Assembly: GCA_002163025.1 (NCBI GenBank)
Contig: MABF01000163.1
Coordinates: forward strand, 1 to 34,618
Origin: 'Osedax' symbiont bacterium Rs2_46_30_T18
Lineage (GTDB): Bacteria > Pseudomonadota > Gammaproteobacteria > Pseudomonadales > Balneatricaceae
Length of the DNA: 34,618 nt
Direction: 5' to 3'
Shown here: positions 11,064 through 19,601 of the stretch, in pieces
How the letters are laid out: every line of letters starts with the position of its first letter
Position numbering within the stretch: the first letter of the stretch is position 1
Program-made: the position numbers and the translations under genes
The notes under the pieces: model-generated
Databases searched by the model: none
What the model was told of the DNA's origin: nothing
What the model saw: only the letters and a program-made list of their open reading frames with translations

Positions 11064-12073
11064 TCAATCTACTAATATCACTACGTATATTTGATGGTAG
11101 GCATTCGAGAAATGTACGTTTGGGAACAGCCAATTTGTTATCGTTTTTTGCAACGCCTGATACCGCGCCTTTTTAAAGCTAAACTGGCATTTAATGATTC
11201 TGAAAGGGTGTTCAACGAAAGCACGAACACTAGCCTTTAAATATTCGATCTTTATCGCCACCTTATTGATGCGCGGATGCTTCTTAAGCTTTTTAACTTT
11301 GCTTGTCTGTTCTGCTATGTACCAATCAGCGCTAATGTCTTTAAGTTCATCTCGCTGTTGCTCCCCGCGATATCCAGAATCGGCAAAAATATACTTCTCT
11401 TCGCCGTGTAAAAGTTGGTGAGCTTCATTAAGGTCATACACGTTGGCTGCTGTAGTTGTAAATATATGAGTCAGCCCTGTTTTAACATCGACACCAATAT
11501 GTGCTTTCATGCCAAAGCGCCATTGATTCCCTTTTGTGGTTTGATGCATTTCAGGATCACGCTGATTCAACTTATTCTTAGTGGAGCATGGCGCTTCAAT
11601 AATGTGGCATCGATTGAGCTTCCTTCTGTCATCAACAAGCCAGACTCTTCGAGATACTGGTTGATAGCATCAAATATTCTCGCCCTAAATCATGCTTCTC
11701 AAGTAAGTTTCGAAATTTCATGACTGTAGTATGATCGGGTATGGCTCGGTCTAAAGACAAGTGGGAAAAGCCTCTCATTGACGCTATTTCATAGAGCGAA
11801 TCTTCTGTCGTAGCATCACTTAAGATATACATTGTGTAGGCAGTGAACCCGCTGCATCGACTCAAGTGGACAGGATCTGCGACCGTTACCTGCTTTAGGG
11901 CAGTGAGGATCGATTAAGGCTTCAAGTCTAGCCCAGGGATAAGGGCTTCCATTTTTGCTAGGAATACTTCTCTTCGGGTTTTGTGGTGACTTCTTCTTAA
12001 AACTAACTCTGAAAACCCCAGGGGCTACCACTTCTACTATAACTCTACTTCGATAAGGTAATGTTGATAGCAT
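11064..12073 (-). pseudogene. Decayed IS5-family transposase split over several reading frames
   Basis: Minus-strand ORFs in different frames: N-terminal [28 protein letters not shown] (11816-12073), middle [41 protein letters not shown] (11632-11865), C-terminal [27 protein letters not shown]...FADSGYRG (11064-11570). Together they match IS5-type transposase blocks. Confidence 0.85.
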
Positions 12074-12084
12074 AACAGCAGTAC

Positions 12085-12972
12085 TTAATTGGTTGCTGCA
12101 TTGACTACTTCAACGATAGCGGGATGTTTAATCCGGCGATCGGGGGAGATCACATAATACTGTTCTTTAATTTCTTGCGTACGACCAATAATTTTGACTT
12201 GATATTGAGACTCTATCATTTCCTCAATGAGTGTTGGTCCAGTAAAAATACCGTATCCCGCCTGTCCAAAGGACTTTAGCAGTGCACTGTCGTCAAATTC
12301 GGCGACAATGTTTGGTACTATATCGTGCTTTTTCAGCCATGACGAGAGTCGCTGCCTGACAGCCGCTTTTTTGCCTTGCATAAGAAATGGCTGCCCCGAC
12401 ATCGACTGAGGAAACCCTTTGAGGTTTAGTGACGCCAGCCGTTCTGACGCAAAAAATGTAAACCCACTCTCTGTAAGCAGATGGTTGTACGCCTTCACGT
12501 GGCTGCCCGATTGAAGCGGCTGGTCTGTTAAAATTAAATCTAGCCTATTAACGGCTAAATCTGCCAATAAGCTATTCTGATCACCTTCGTTACAAATTAG
12601 GCGTACCGGTTCAGTCATATTTAACGCAGGGCTGAGCAGTTTAAAGGCTAGTACTTTTGGTATTACATCTGTAATACCTACGGTGAATGTCAGCCAATGG
12701 GCAGGTTCCTTGGTTTTCAGAACATTTTTTAACTCATCACCCAACTGAAAAATTTCTTCGGCATAGCTGTAAATCATTTGGCCCATTTCAGAAAGCTGCA
12801 TTTTGTTCCCTTTTCGGTCGAATAAATCAATACCGATTTGCGTCTCAAAACTGCTAATTTGGCCACTAATTGTTTGGGGTGTCAGGTTCAACCGAGCACT
12901 GGCTCTAGCGATGCTACCGTCTGTAGCGACAGCATAAAAATAATACAGGTGATTGTAATTTAACGGTGTCAT
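12085..12972 (-). CDS. nhaR: LysR-family regulator, NhaR-like
   Basis: 295 aa; MTPLNYNHLYYFYAVATDGSIARASARLNLTPQTISGQISSFETQIGIDLFDRKGNKMQLSEMG resembles NhaR; it sits next to a cation/proton antiporter operon. Confidence 0.82.
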   Translation of the reverse strand: MTPLNYNHLYYFYAVATDGSIARASARLNLTPQTISGQISSFETQIGIDLFDRKGNKMQLSEMGQMIYSYAEEIFQLGDELKNVLKTKEPAHWLTFTVGITDVIPKVLAFKLLSPALNMTEPVRLICNEGDQNSLLADLAVNRLDLILTDQPLQSGSHVKAYNHLLTESGFTFFASERLASLNLKGFPQSMSGQPFLMQGKKAAVRQRLSSWLKKHDIVPNIVAEFDDSALLKSFGQAGYGIFTGPTLIEEMIESQYQVKIIGRTQEIKEQYYVISPDRRIKHPAIVEVVNAATN

Positions 12973-12983
12973 AAATTAGCACC

Positions 12984-13022
12984 ATTCGAATTATTCGATG
13001 TTTATATCAATCATATTCGAAT
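12984..13022. promoter_or_regulatory. Candidate LysR/NhaR operator: two ATTCGAAT palindromes plus a half match
   Basis: ATTCGAAT at 12984-12991 and 13015-13022 (31 bp apart) and ATTCGA at 12993-12998, just upstream of the nhaR-like start and in the divergent intergenic region. Confidence 0.45.
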
Positions 13023-13153
13023 TTACTGATCTCTACAAATGGTCTATAAGTTATAGAGGCGCTAATCGCATAATCAAGTGGATATTATCTGATCTCATAA
13101 AATCATTTATTCACTTGTCCGCGATTCCCTTACGATTCGGGTGGAGACATTAA

Positions 13154-13405
13154 ATGAAGGTCAGCACTTATCTATTAGTTATAACGTCAATTATTTCATG
13201 TTCAGCTTTTGCAATTGAAGATATTGAACCGGATAACGACCCGCTATTACTAGCGTCTTGCATGACTTTAACGGCTGCTTCAGATAAGGAGAGTGCTAAA
13301 CCTTGTATTTACTTTATTACAGGGTTTCTTTTCGCAGCCCAAGTCACCGATACTTCGATTTTAAATGAGCAAAGTGGAAAGAAGCGTAAGGTGATTCTAT
13401 TATGA
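13154..13405 (+). CDS. Small secreted protein, N-terminal part (tentatively Rap1a/Tai-like); likely half of a split gene
   Basis: 83 aa; signal peptide MKVSTYLLVITSIISCSAFA, then C..T...KPCIYFITGFLFAA; stop overlaps the next ORF start (ATGA). Confidence 0.5.
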   Translation: MKVSTYLLVITSIISCSAFAIEDIEPDNDPLLLASCMTLTAASDKESAKPCIYFITGFLFAAQVTDTSILNEQSGKKRKVILL

Positions 13406-13590
13406 GCAGAGTCTATATAACTGGAAACCAATCCCCCGCACACTTTATTCCTTTTTTCGTACCAGATGATGAACCTGAAACTCGTGTGATTAATATGATT
13501 TTAAAGCAACTGTTTCCCCCAATAGATACGCTAATAGTGTTAAGAGAAACGATTTTCAAGGCATTAAAAGCTGAATATCCCTGTGAATAA
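13402..13590 (+). CDS. C-terminal part of the split small secreted protein
   Basis: 62 aa ORF overlapping the previous stop; FVPDDEPETRVINMILKQLFPPIDTLIVLRETIFKALKAEYPCE resembles the C-terminal end of single-ORF small secreted proteins. Confidence 0.4.
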   Translation: MSRVYITGNQSPAHFIPFFVPDDEPETRVINMILKQLFPPIDTLIVLRETIFKALKAEYPCE

Positions 13591-13638
13591 GCGCCGATAT
13601 TTAGTGCTTAAGTACAACTCGATCAGTCGAAATTCACT

Positions 13639-13947
13639 ATGAAAGCTGATATTCAATCAAGAGGTCTTGAGCTTACCGAAAAGCTAAAAGTTCAGATTGA
13701 ACGAAAGCTACAATTTGCTTTTCATCAATTGGAGCCGCAAATCTCAGCCATCTCTATTTGCATAAGCAAGCTTGAGGGTGGCGTTGGTATGAATTGTCGG
13801 CTTAGAATTTCTATTGTCAGTATGGAAGACATCGTAATTGAAGATACACAATCGACTGCTTATGTCGCGATTGATAGAGCAATGAAGCGGGCTAGCCGCT
13901 CTGTGGCACGTAAAATTGCTCTGCTACAAAAACAGAAAAATGTTTAG
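13639..13947 (+). CDS. HPF/RaiA-family ribosome-associated protein
   Basis: 102 aa; MKADIQSRGLELTEKLKVQIERKLQFAFHQLEPQISAISICISKLEGG...VIEDTQSTAYVAIDRAMKRASRSVARKI follows the HPF/RaiA pattern. Confidence 0.78.
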   Translation: MKADIQSRGLELTEKLKVQIERKLQFAFHQLEPQISAISICISKLEGGVGMNCRLRISIVSMEDIVIEDTQSTAYVAIDRAMKRASRSVARKIALLQKQKNV

Positions 13948-14162
13948 TGACGATAGACCATTCACTTAAAGTAAGGAAGGGCTTCCAATTTAAAACTAAG
14001 CGAACAGGAAAATCTTAAATATCGAAACTGGGCTAATTCAGGTAGCAGAGTAGAAAATTTCACTCGTTAATATATTTTACAGACATTGCAATTTGAACTC
14101 GAAATCGTCTTCACTGATGTAATGCCTAAAAACATATGACTAAGAGCAAAAATGGAGTGCTA

Positions 14163-14633
14163 ATGCGACATACTATTAATTTGTTTCTGATGTTGGTGAT
14201 CTTCTGGTTGCTTAATTCAGGCCACAATTCAGCTCTCATGTTGTCGCTTGGCGCGGCCTCTATTGCCCTTGTTTTATACATTGCACATAGGATGGATGTG
14301 GTTGATCACGAATCTCAGCCAGTGCATCTCTCGCTGAAGCTTCCCGGTTACTTTGTTTGGCTTCTCAAAAACCTCGTTCACGCCAATATTGCTGTAGTAA
14401 AGCACATTTGGCTAGGGAATGGTTCCATATCACCCACTTTAACCACCGTTAAAGCGAGTCAAAAAACCAATGTTGGCAAAGTTATTTATGCTAACTCCAT
14501 TACCATAACACCCGGGACAGTGACGGTTGATCTAGTAGATGACCGGATCATCGTTCACGCTTTGTTACGCAAAAATATTCAAGCCTTAAAAACCGGTGAA
14601 ATGGATCGCCGGGTAAGCCGGTTGGAAAACTAA
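14163..14633 (+). CDS. mrpE: Na+/H+ antiporter subunit E (MnhE/MrpE)
   Basis: ORF track starts at 14136, but ATG at 14163 is preceded by GGAG with suitable spacing; VGKVIYANSITITPGTVTVDLVDDRIIVHALL is the MrpE signature. Confidence 0.9.
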   Translation: MRHTINLFLMLVIFWLLNSGHNSALMLSLGAASIALVLYIAHRMDVVDHESQPVHLSLKLPGYFVWLLKNLVHANIAVVKHIWLGNGSISPTLTTVKASQKTNVGKVIYANSITITPGTVTVDLVDDRIIVHALLRKNIQALKTGEMDRRVSRLEN

Positions 14634-14920
14634 TGTTAATCGCAGCAACACTAGCCATCCTTGTTGTCATGATTTTGGCAATCATTCGAGGAGTCATAGG
14701 GCCAACGCTCTATGACCGCATTTTGGCGGTCAATATGTTTGGCACCAAGACGGTGCTCCTGATTTCTCTATTAGGTTTTGTCATGGAACGCCCGCAATTT
14801 TTGGATATTGCCATAGTGTACGCTCTAATCAATTTTATTAGTGTGATTGGTGTGTTGCGCTATTCAGATAGTTTCGCGTTTAAACAATCTACTCATGAAA
14901 AAGAGTCAGAGGAGCCATAA
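14633..14920 (+). CDS. mrpF: Na+/H+ antiporter subunit F (MnhF/MrpF)
   Basis: 95 aa; RGVIGPTLYDRILAVNMFGTKTVLLISLLGF...FLDIAIVYALINFISVI; TAATG overlap with mrpE. Confidence 0.9.
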   Translation: MLIAATLAILVVMILAIIRGVIGPTLYDRILAVNMFGTKTVLLISLLGFVMERPQFLDIAIVYALINFISVIGVLRYSDSFAFKQSTHEKESEEP

Positions 14921-15249
14921 TGGAAATAGTCATCGAAATTACTAGTGCACTGTGCTTATTGATTGGGAGCTTTCTCTGTGTCTCTGGCGGCGTAGGTATT
15001 TTGCGATTTCCAGACTTTTATACACGTATTCATGCAGTCGGGGTAACCGATACATTAGGGGCCAGTATGATTCTAGTTGGGCTAATGCTCCAGAGCCAGG
15101 AAAGCCTAGTCGTCGCAAAACTGTTGTTGATCCTTCTGATGACGCTTTTTATTAACCCTACCGCAACCCACGCATTAGCTAAGGCAGCATTTCATAACGG
15201 TCTTATGCCGCTGCTTAGCAAAAGATCTGCCACTGACAAGGAGCCATAA
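14920..15249 (+). CDS. mrpG: Na+/H+ antiporter subunit G (MnhG/MrpG)
   Basis: 109 aa; GGVGILRFPDFYTRIHAVGVTDTLGASMILVGLML...LFINPTATHALAKAA. Confidence 0.92.
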   Translation: MEIVIEITSALCLLIGSFLCVSGGVGILRFPDFYTRIHAVGVTDTLGASMILVGLMLQSQESLVVAKLLLILLMTLFINPTATHALAKAAFHNGLMPLLSKRSATDKEP

Positions 15250-16265
15250 TCATCGAATCGCTAATTAACATCGTTATATTATCTCTCCTTGTGGGTATTG
15301 CCGTTGCCATTGTTCGGATGAAAGACCTGGTCGCAGTGATTATGTTAGCCGGTATTTATGGTCTGCTGTCTGCTAGTTTTTTTGTTGCAATGGATGCCGT
15401 GGACGTGGCGTTTACGGAAGCATCTGTAGGTGCAGGCATCTCCAGTCTACTCATGTTAGTGGCGATAACCATGACCGGACGCTCCGAGCATCCAACAAGA
15501 CATAAACCCGTGTTGGCACTAGTTGTAGTCGTCATTACTGGCGCACTATTGATCTACGGTACTTTGGATATGCCTTATTTTGGTTCCGCAGACGCGCCCA
15601 TTCACGGCCATGTTGCGCCTCGATATATTAACGATTCAATGCAGGAGATTGGGGTACCTAATATCGTGACCTCAGTGCTTGCAAGCTACAGAGCGTTCGA
15701 TACTTTTGGCGAGGTAGTTGTCATCTTTACTGCTGGCATTGGGGTGCTGACACTTTTATCCGTGGTACGCCTTCCCGAAGATGTGACAAAAAGTTATTCA
15801 CTCAATGACTCGATGTATGAACAGCAGCTAATTTTGCGCATAGTCACCAAAATGTTGATCCCTTTTATTTTGTTATTTGCGCTTTACGTCCAGTTTCATG
15901 GTGAATATGGACCGGGTGGGGGGTTTCAGGCTGGAGTGATCTTTGCTGCTGCCATAATCCTGTATGCAATGGTGTTCGGTTTAAGGACCTCACGTCGAGT
16001 GATTAACCAGCCTTTTATCCAATTAGCTGCCGCTATGGGTGTTTTGTTTTACGGCAGTATTGGCTTGGTTTCTCTGTTGAACGGAGGAAATTTTCTTGAT
16101 TATAGTGTGTTAAATGCCGATCCTATAGCCGGGCAACATTTGGGGATTCTGCTGATCGAACTGGGGGTGGGCTGTACCGTTGCCTCAGTGATGCTCATCA
16201 TCTTTTTCAACTTTGCAGGTCGTAGAGAGGTACAACAAAACAGGAGAGATAAGGAGACTAAATGA
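15249..16265 (+). CDS. mrpB: Fused antiporter subunit: DUF4040 (MbhD-like) + MbhE-like + MnhB/MrpB
   Basis: ORF track starts at GTG 15291, but the reading frame is open to ATC 15249 / ATC 15252 behind AAGGAG (15238-15243), giving (M)IESLINIVILSLLVGIAVAIVRMKDLVAVIMLAGIYGLLSA. Contains EIGVPNIVTSVLASYRAFDTFGE (MbhE-like) and YVQFHGEYGPGGGFQAGVIFAAAIILYA (MnhB). Confidence 0.85.
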   Translation: MIESLINIVILSLLVGIAVAIVRMKDLVAVIMLAGIYGLLSASFFVAMDAVDVAFTEASVGAGISSLLMLVAITMTGRSEHPTRHKPVLALVVVVITGALLIYGTLDMPYFGSADAPIHGHVAPRYINDSMQEIGVPNIVTSVLASYRAFDTFGEVVVIFTAGIGVLTLLSVVRLPEDVTKSYSLNDSMYEQQLILRIVTKMLIPFILLFALYVQFHGEYGPGGGFQAGVIFAAAIILYAMVFGLRTSRRVINQPFIQLAAAMGVLFYGSIGLVSLLNGGNFLDYSVLNADPIAGQHLGILLIELGVGCTVASVMLIIFFNFAGRREVQQNRRDKETK

Positions 16266-16618
16266 TGCTAATGGGGCTCTATAACTATTGGATTGTGGTG
16301 GTATTGATGATGATCGGCTTTTACATCGTTATTGCCCATGGAAACCTGATCAAAAAAATTGTCGGTCTGACTATTTTCCAAACATCGGTTTTTATTTTTT
16401 ACATCAGTACGGCCAAGGTCGATGGTGGCACTGCTCCCATTTTGGTCGAGGGGATAAACCAATATTCAAATCCTTTACCTCATGTTTTAATTCTTACTGC
16501 AATTGTCGTTGGTATTGCTACTACGGCTTTGGGTCTTGCACTGGCTGTACGCATAAAAGAAGCTTATGGAAGCATCGAAGAACAAGAAATTCAAAAGAAA
16601 GATAATCAATCGTGTTAG
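16262..16618 (+). CDS. mrpC: Na+/H+ antiporter subunit C (MnhC/MrpC, NuoK-like)
   Basis: 118 aa; GFYIVIAHGNLIKKIVGLTIFQTSVFIFYIS...NPLPHVLILTAIVVGIATTALGLALAVRIKEAYGSIEEQEI. Confidence 0.92.
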   Translation: MMLMGLYNYWIVVVLMMIGFYIVIAHGNLIKKIVGLTIFQTSVFIFYISTAKVDGGTAPILVEGINQYSNPLPHVLILTAIVVGIATTALGLALAVRIKEAYGSIEEQEIQKKDNQSC

Positions 16619-18090
16619 CACACCTGCCGATTCTACAAGTGATTGTACCGCTATTGGCGGCACCTTTGTGTTTAATTCTAAGACGATCATCCCTGGTTTG
16701 GTTGTTTTCTCTGATCATTAGTGGAATAGCATTTCTGATTAGCATCTCATTATTACAACAGATCATGGCTTCGGGCACAATTGTCTATGAGTTGGGCGGT
16801 TGGGATGCGCCCTGGGGTATTGAATATCGCATTGATAAGCTCAATGCATTTGTGCTATTGATTATTTCAGCGGTCAGTACTGTGGTATTACTCGCTGCTC
16901 AAACGAGTATAGAAAAAGAGCTCCCCAAAGATAAACATACGCTTTTTTATGTTTTATACTTGTTATCCCTCAGCGGTATGCTTGGAATCGTGTCCTCCGG
17001 AGATGTCTTTAACGTTTTCGTTTTCTTAGAGATTTCCTCTCTGTCCGCCTACGCGCTGATTGCCTTGGGTGAGGACAGACGCGCCCTCTGGGCCTCATTT
17101 CAATATTTGATTATGGGGACGATCGGTGCCACTTTTATTTTGATTGGTATCGGTTTGATGTACCAAATGACGGGTACTCTGAATTTGGATGATCTATCTA
17201 GGCGTCTACCAGAAGTGGCACATACTCGAACTGTCTTTAGCGCATTTGCCTTTGTTATTGTTGGTATCTGTTTAAAGTTGGCACTGTTTCCACTTCACTT
17301 ATGGCTACCTAATGCTTACGCCTACGCGCCATCAATAGTAACCGCGTTCCTTGCTGCGACTGCGACAAAAGTCGCTATTTATTTACTTATTCGTTTTACT
17401 TTTTCAGTATTTGGTCTTTCTTTTTCCTTCACTACTTTACCGTTACAGATCTTGTTTATGGTGCTTGGGCTGTTGGGAATTTTTGTGGCTTCAACTGCCG
17501 CTATATATCAAAAGAATGTTAAACATCTTTTTGCTTACTCAAGTATCGCTCAAATTGGCTATATGATTGTTGGATTCAGTACCAGTACGGTAACCGGATT
17601 AACGGCGACCTTGTTGCATGTGTTTAATCATGCGTTGATGAAAAGCGCGCTGTTTTTAGCATTAGGTGCAGTGATGTACCGTATTGGCAGTGTTCAGCTC
17701 AGTCAGTTTCAAGGGCTGGGTCGGCAAATGCCTTTCACAATGGCCGCGATTGTGATCGGTGGTTTAAGCTTAATCGGGGTGCCATTAACAGTTGGTTTTG
17801 TTAGCAAGTGGTATCTGCTTATGGCTTTAGTTGAAAATGGTTGGTGGCTTGTTGCTGTACTCATTCTGTTGAGTTCATTATTAACCATAATTTATGTGTG
17901 GCGTATCTTTGAAGTCGCCTATTTCAAACCGCCATTGTTAGAAACAGAAGGAATCAAAGAAGCGCCAATTTCTTTCCTGATTCCCATTTGGATACTGGTC
18001 ATGGCCAATATCTATTTCGGCATTGATACTCGACTTAGCGTCCAGGTGGCCCAGGCGGCTTCTCAGAGTTTGTTTGGAGTGGCCCCATGA
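16612..18090 (+). CDS. Proton-translocating antiporter subunit, MrpD-like (copy 1)
   Basis: 492 aa NuoL/M/N-type; FVFLEISSLSAYALIALG, KLALFPLHLWLPNAYAYAPSIVTAFLAATATKVAIY, FNHALMKSALFLALGAVMYR, GVPLTVGFVSKWYL. Confidence 0.93.
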   Translation: MLAHLPILQVIVPLLAAPLCLILRRSSLVWLFSLIISGIAFLISISLLQQIMASGTIVYELGGWDAPWGIEYRIDKLNAFVLLIISAVSTVVLLAAQTSIEKELPKDKHTLFYVLYLLSLSGMLGIVSSGDVFNVFVFLEISSLSAYALIALGEDRRALWASFQYLIMGTIGATFILIGIGLMYQMTGTLNLDDLSRRLPEVAHTRTVFSAFAFVIVGICLKLALFPLHLWLPNAYAYAPSIVTAFLAATATKVAIYLLIRFTFSVFGLSFSFTTLPLQILFMVLGLLGIFVASTAAIYQKNVKHLFAYSSIAQIGYMIVGFSTSTVTGLTATLLHVFNHALMKSALFLALGAVMYRIGSVQLSQFQGLGRQMPFTMAAIVIGGLSLIGVPLTVGFVSKWYLLMALVENGWWLVAVLILLSSLLTIIYVWRIFEVAYFKPPLLETEGIKEAPISFLIPIWILVMANIYFGIDTRLSVQVAQAASQSLFGVAP

Positions 18091-19601
18091 ACCTTTCGTT
18101 GGAGTTGATGCTCCAGCTATGCATTATATTACCGATGATAGCGACGCTGGCTATTATGGCGACTGCGCGCAAACCTAATCTACGTGAGGCCGTTACAATA
18201 AGTACCTGTTTAGTAGTCCTCTATTGTGTCATTAATCTATATCAAGGTCTCACTACAGGGGGGGAGATCAGTGTATTTTGGTGGGAGCTTCTACCGGGTT
18301 TACAAGTAAACTTTGTCATTGAACCTCTGGGAATGCTTTTCGCTTTAATCGCCAGTTTCCTCTGGTTAATTACAACCATTTACGCCATTGGTTATATGCG
18401 TAGCCATCAAGAAGAAAATCAAACACGCTTTTATAGTTATTTTGCCATCGCTATTGGTGCCGTGATGGGGATTGCTTTTGCGGGAAATCTATTCACGCTT
18501 TTTATTTTTTACGAAGTGTTGACTCTATCCACCTATCCTTTGGTTACTCATGCGGGAACCGAGAAGGCAAAAACTGGAGGCCGGATTTATCTGGGAATTT
18601 TGCTTAGTACTTCAATCGTATTTTTCTTGTTAGCCATTGTCAGTACCTGGTTTGTCTCCGGAACCTTGGACTTTAAACCTGGCGGTGTCTTCGCTTCTAA
18701 CGTCGATACAACACTTGTCGGTGTGATCCTGGCCCTGTTTATCTTTGGCATTGGTAAAGCCGCTATCATGCCTTTTCATCGTTGGTTACCGGCAGCTATG
18801 GTCGCGCCAACCCCTGTGAGTGCATTACTGCATGCCGTCGCTGTTGTAAAAGCCGGTGTATTCACTGTGCTAAAAGTGTGTGTGTTTACTTTTGGACTTG
18901 ATTTATTGTCGGTACTGCCAAGCTATCAGTTTCTACTTTACTTGGCAGGTGCATCAGTTTTGTTGGCCTCACTCGTTGCTATGCAGCAAGATAATTTAAA
19001 AGCAAGACTCGCATACTCTACAATAAGTCAATTGGGCTATGTCACCATTGGCGCGCTGTTGGCGACGCCATCAGGTGTTATTGGTGGTTCGATGCATATT
19101 GCGATGCATGCTTTTGGTAAAATTACGTTGTTTTTCTGTGCAGGTGCTATTTTGGTCTCAGCGCATAAATCAAAAATAAGCGAAATGCGTGGCCTTGGTC
19201 GACAGATGCCGATCACTATGGCGGCTTTTTTTATTGCCAGCCTCAGTATCATCGGTGTGCCGCCCGCTGGGGGAACTTGGAGTAAGTGGTTTTTGTTAAT
19301 GGGAACCATAGAAGCGGAGCAATGGGCTCTGATGGGGGTGCTTATGATCAGTTCTTTACTCAATATCGCCTATCTATTACCGATACCTTTGCACGCCTTT
19401 TTTCCCAATCTGTTATCTAGCGAAGAGACTGGCAAAGAGCGAGCTCTAGCACAGTTTCAGATAAAGGAAGCACCGTTACCTTCATTGATCGCGCTTTGCA
19501 TCACGACGTTGGGTTGCGTGATCCTCTTTATTTATCCGCAACCTTTATACGAATTGTCGACGGCGATTCTAGGCCCCCAGGAAATAACTCATGGAAAATG
19601 A
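18087..19601 (+). CDS. Proton-translocating antiporter subunit, MrpD-like (copy 2)
   Basis: 504 aa; LFIFYEVLTLSTYPLVTHAG, KAAIMPFHRWLPAAMVAPTPVSALLHAVAVVKAGVFTVLKV, MHAFGKITLFFCAGAI, GVPPAGGTWSKWFLL. Confidence 0.93.
   Translation: MNLSLELMLQLCIILPMIATLAIMATARKPNLREAVTISTCLVVLYCVINLYQGLTTGGEISVFWWELLPGLQVNFVIEPLGMLFALIASFLWLITTIYAIGYMRSHQEENQTRFYSYFAIAIGAVMGIAFAGNLFTLFIFYEVLTLSTYPLVTHAGTEKAKTGGRIYLGILLSTSIVFFLLAIVSTWFVSGTLDFKPGGVFASNVDTTLVGVILALFIFGIGKAAIMPFHRWLPAAMVAPTPVSALLHAVAVVKAGVFTVLKVCVFTFGLDLLSVLPSYQFLLYLAGASVLLASLVAMQQDNLKARLAYSTISQLGYVTIGALLATPSGVIGGSMHIAMHAFGKITLFFCAGAILVSAHKSKISEMRGLGRQMPITMAAFFIASLSIIGVPPAGGTWSKWFLLMGTIEAEQWALMGVLMISSLLNIAYLLPIPLHAFFPNLLSSEETGKERALAQFQIKEAPLPSLIALCITTLGCVILFIYPQPLYELSTAILGPQEITHGK

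Noticed and set aside
14086-14120. Possible sigma-70 promoter (TTGAAC ... TGTAAT) upstream of mrpE
   Set aside because: Spacing and match to consensus are weak; not strong enough to report as a feature.
16288-16778. Alternative-frame and antisense ORFs across mrpC/mrpD1
   Set aside because: mrpC and mrpD1 motifs are clear in the main frames; the others have no recognisable features.
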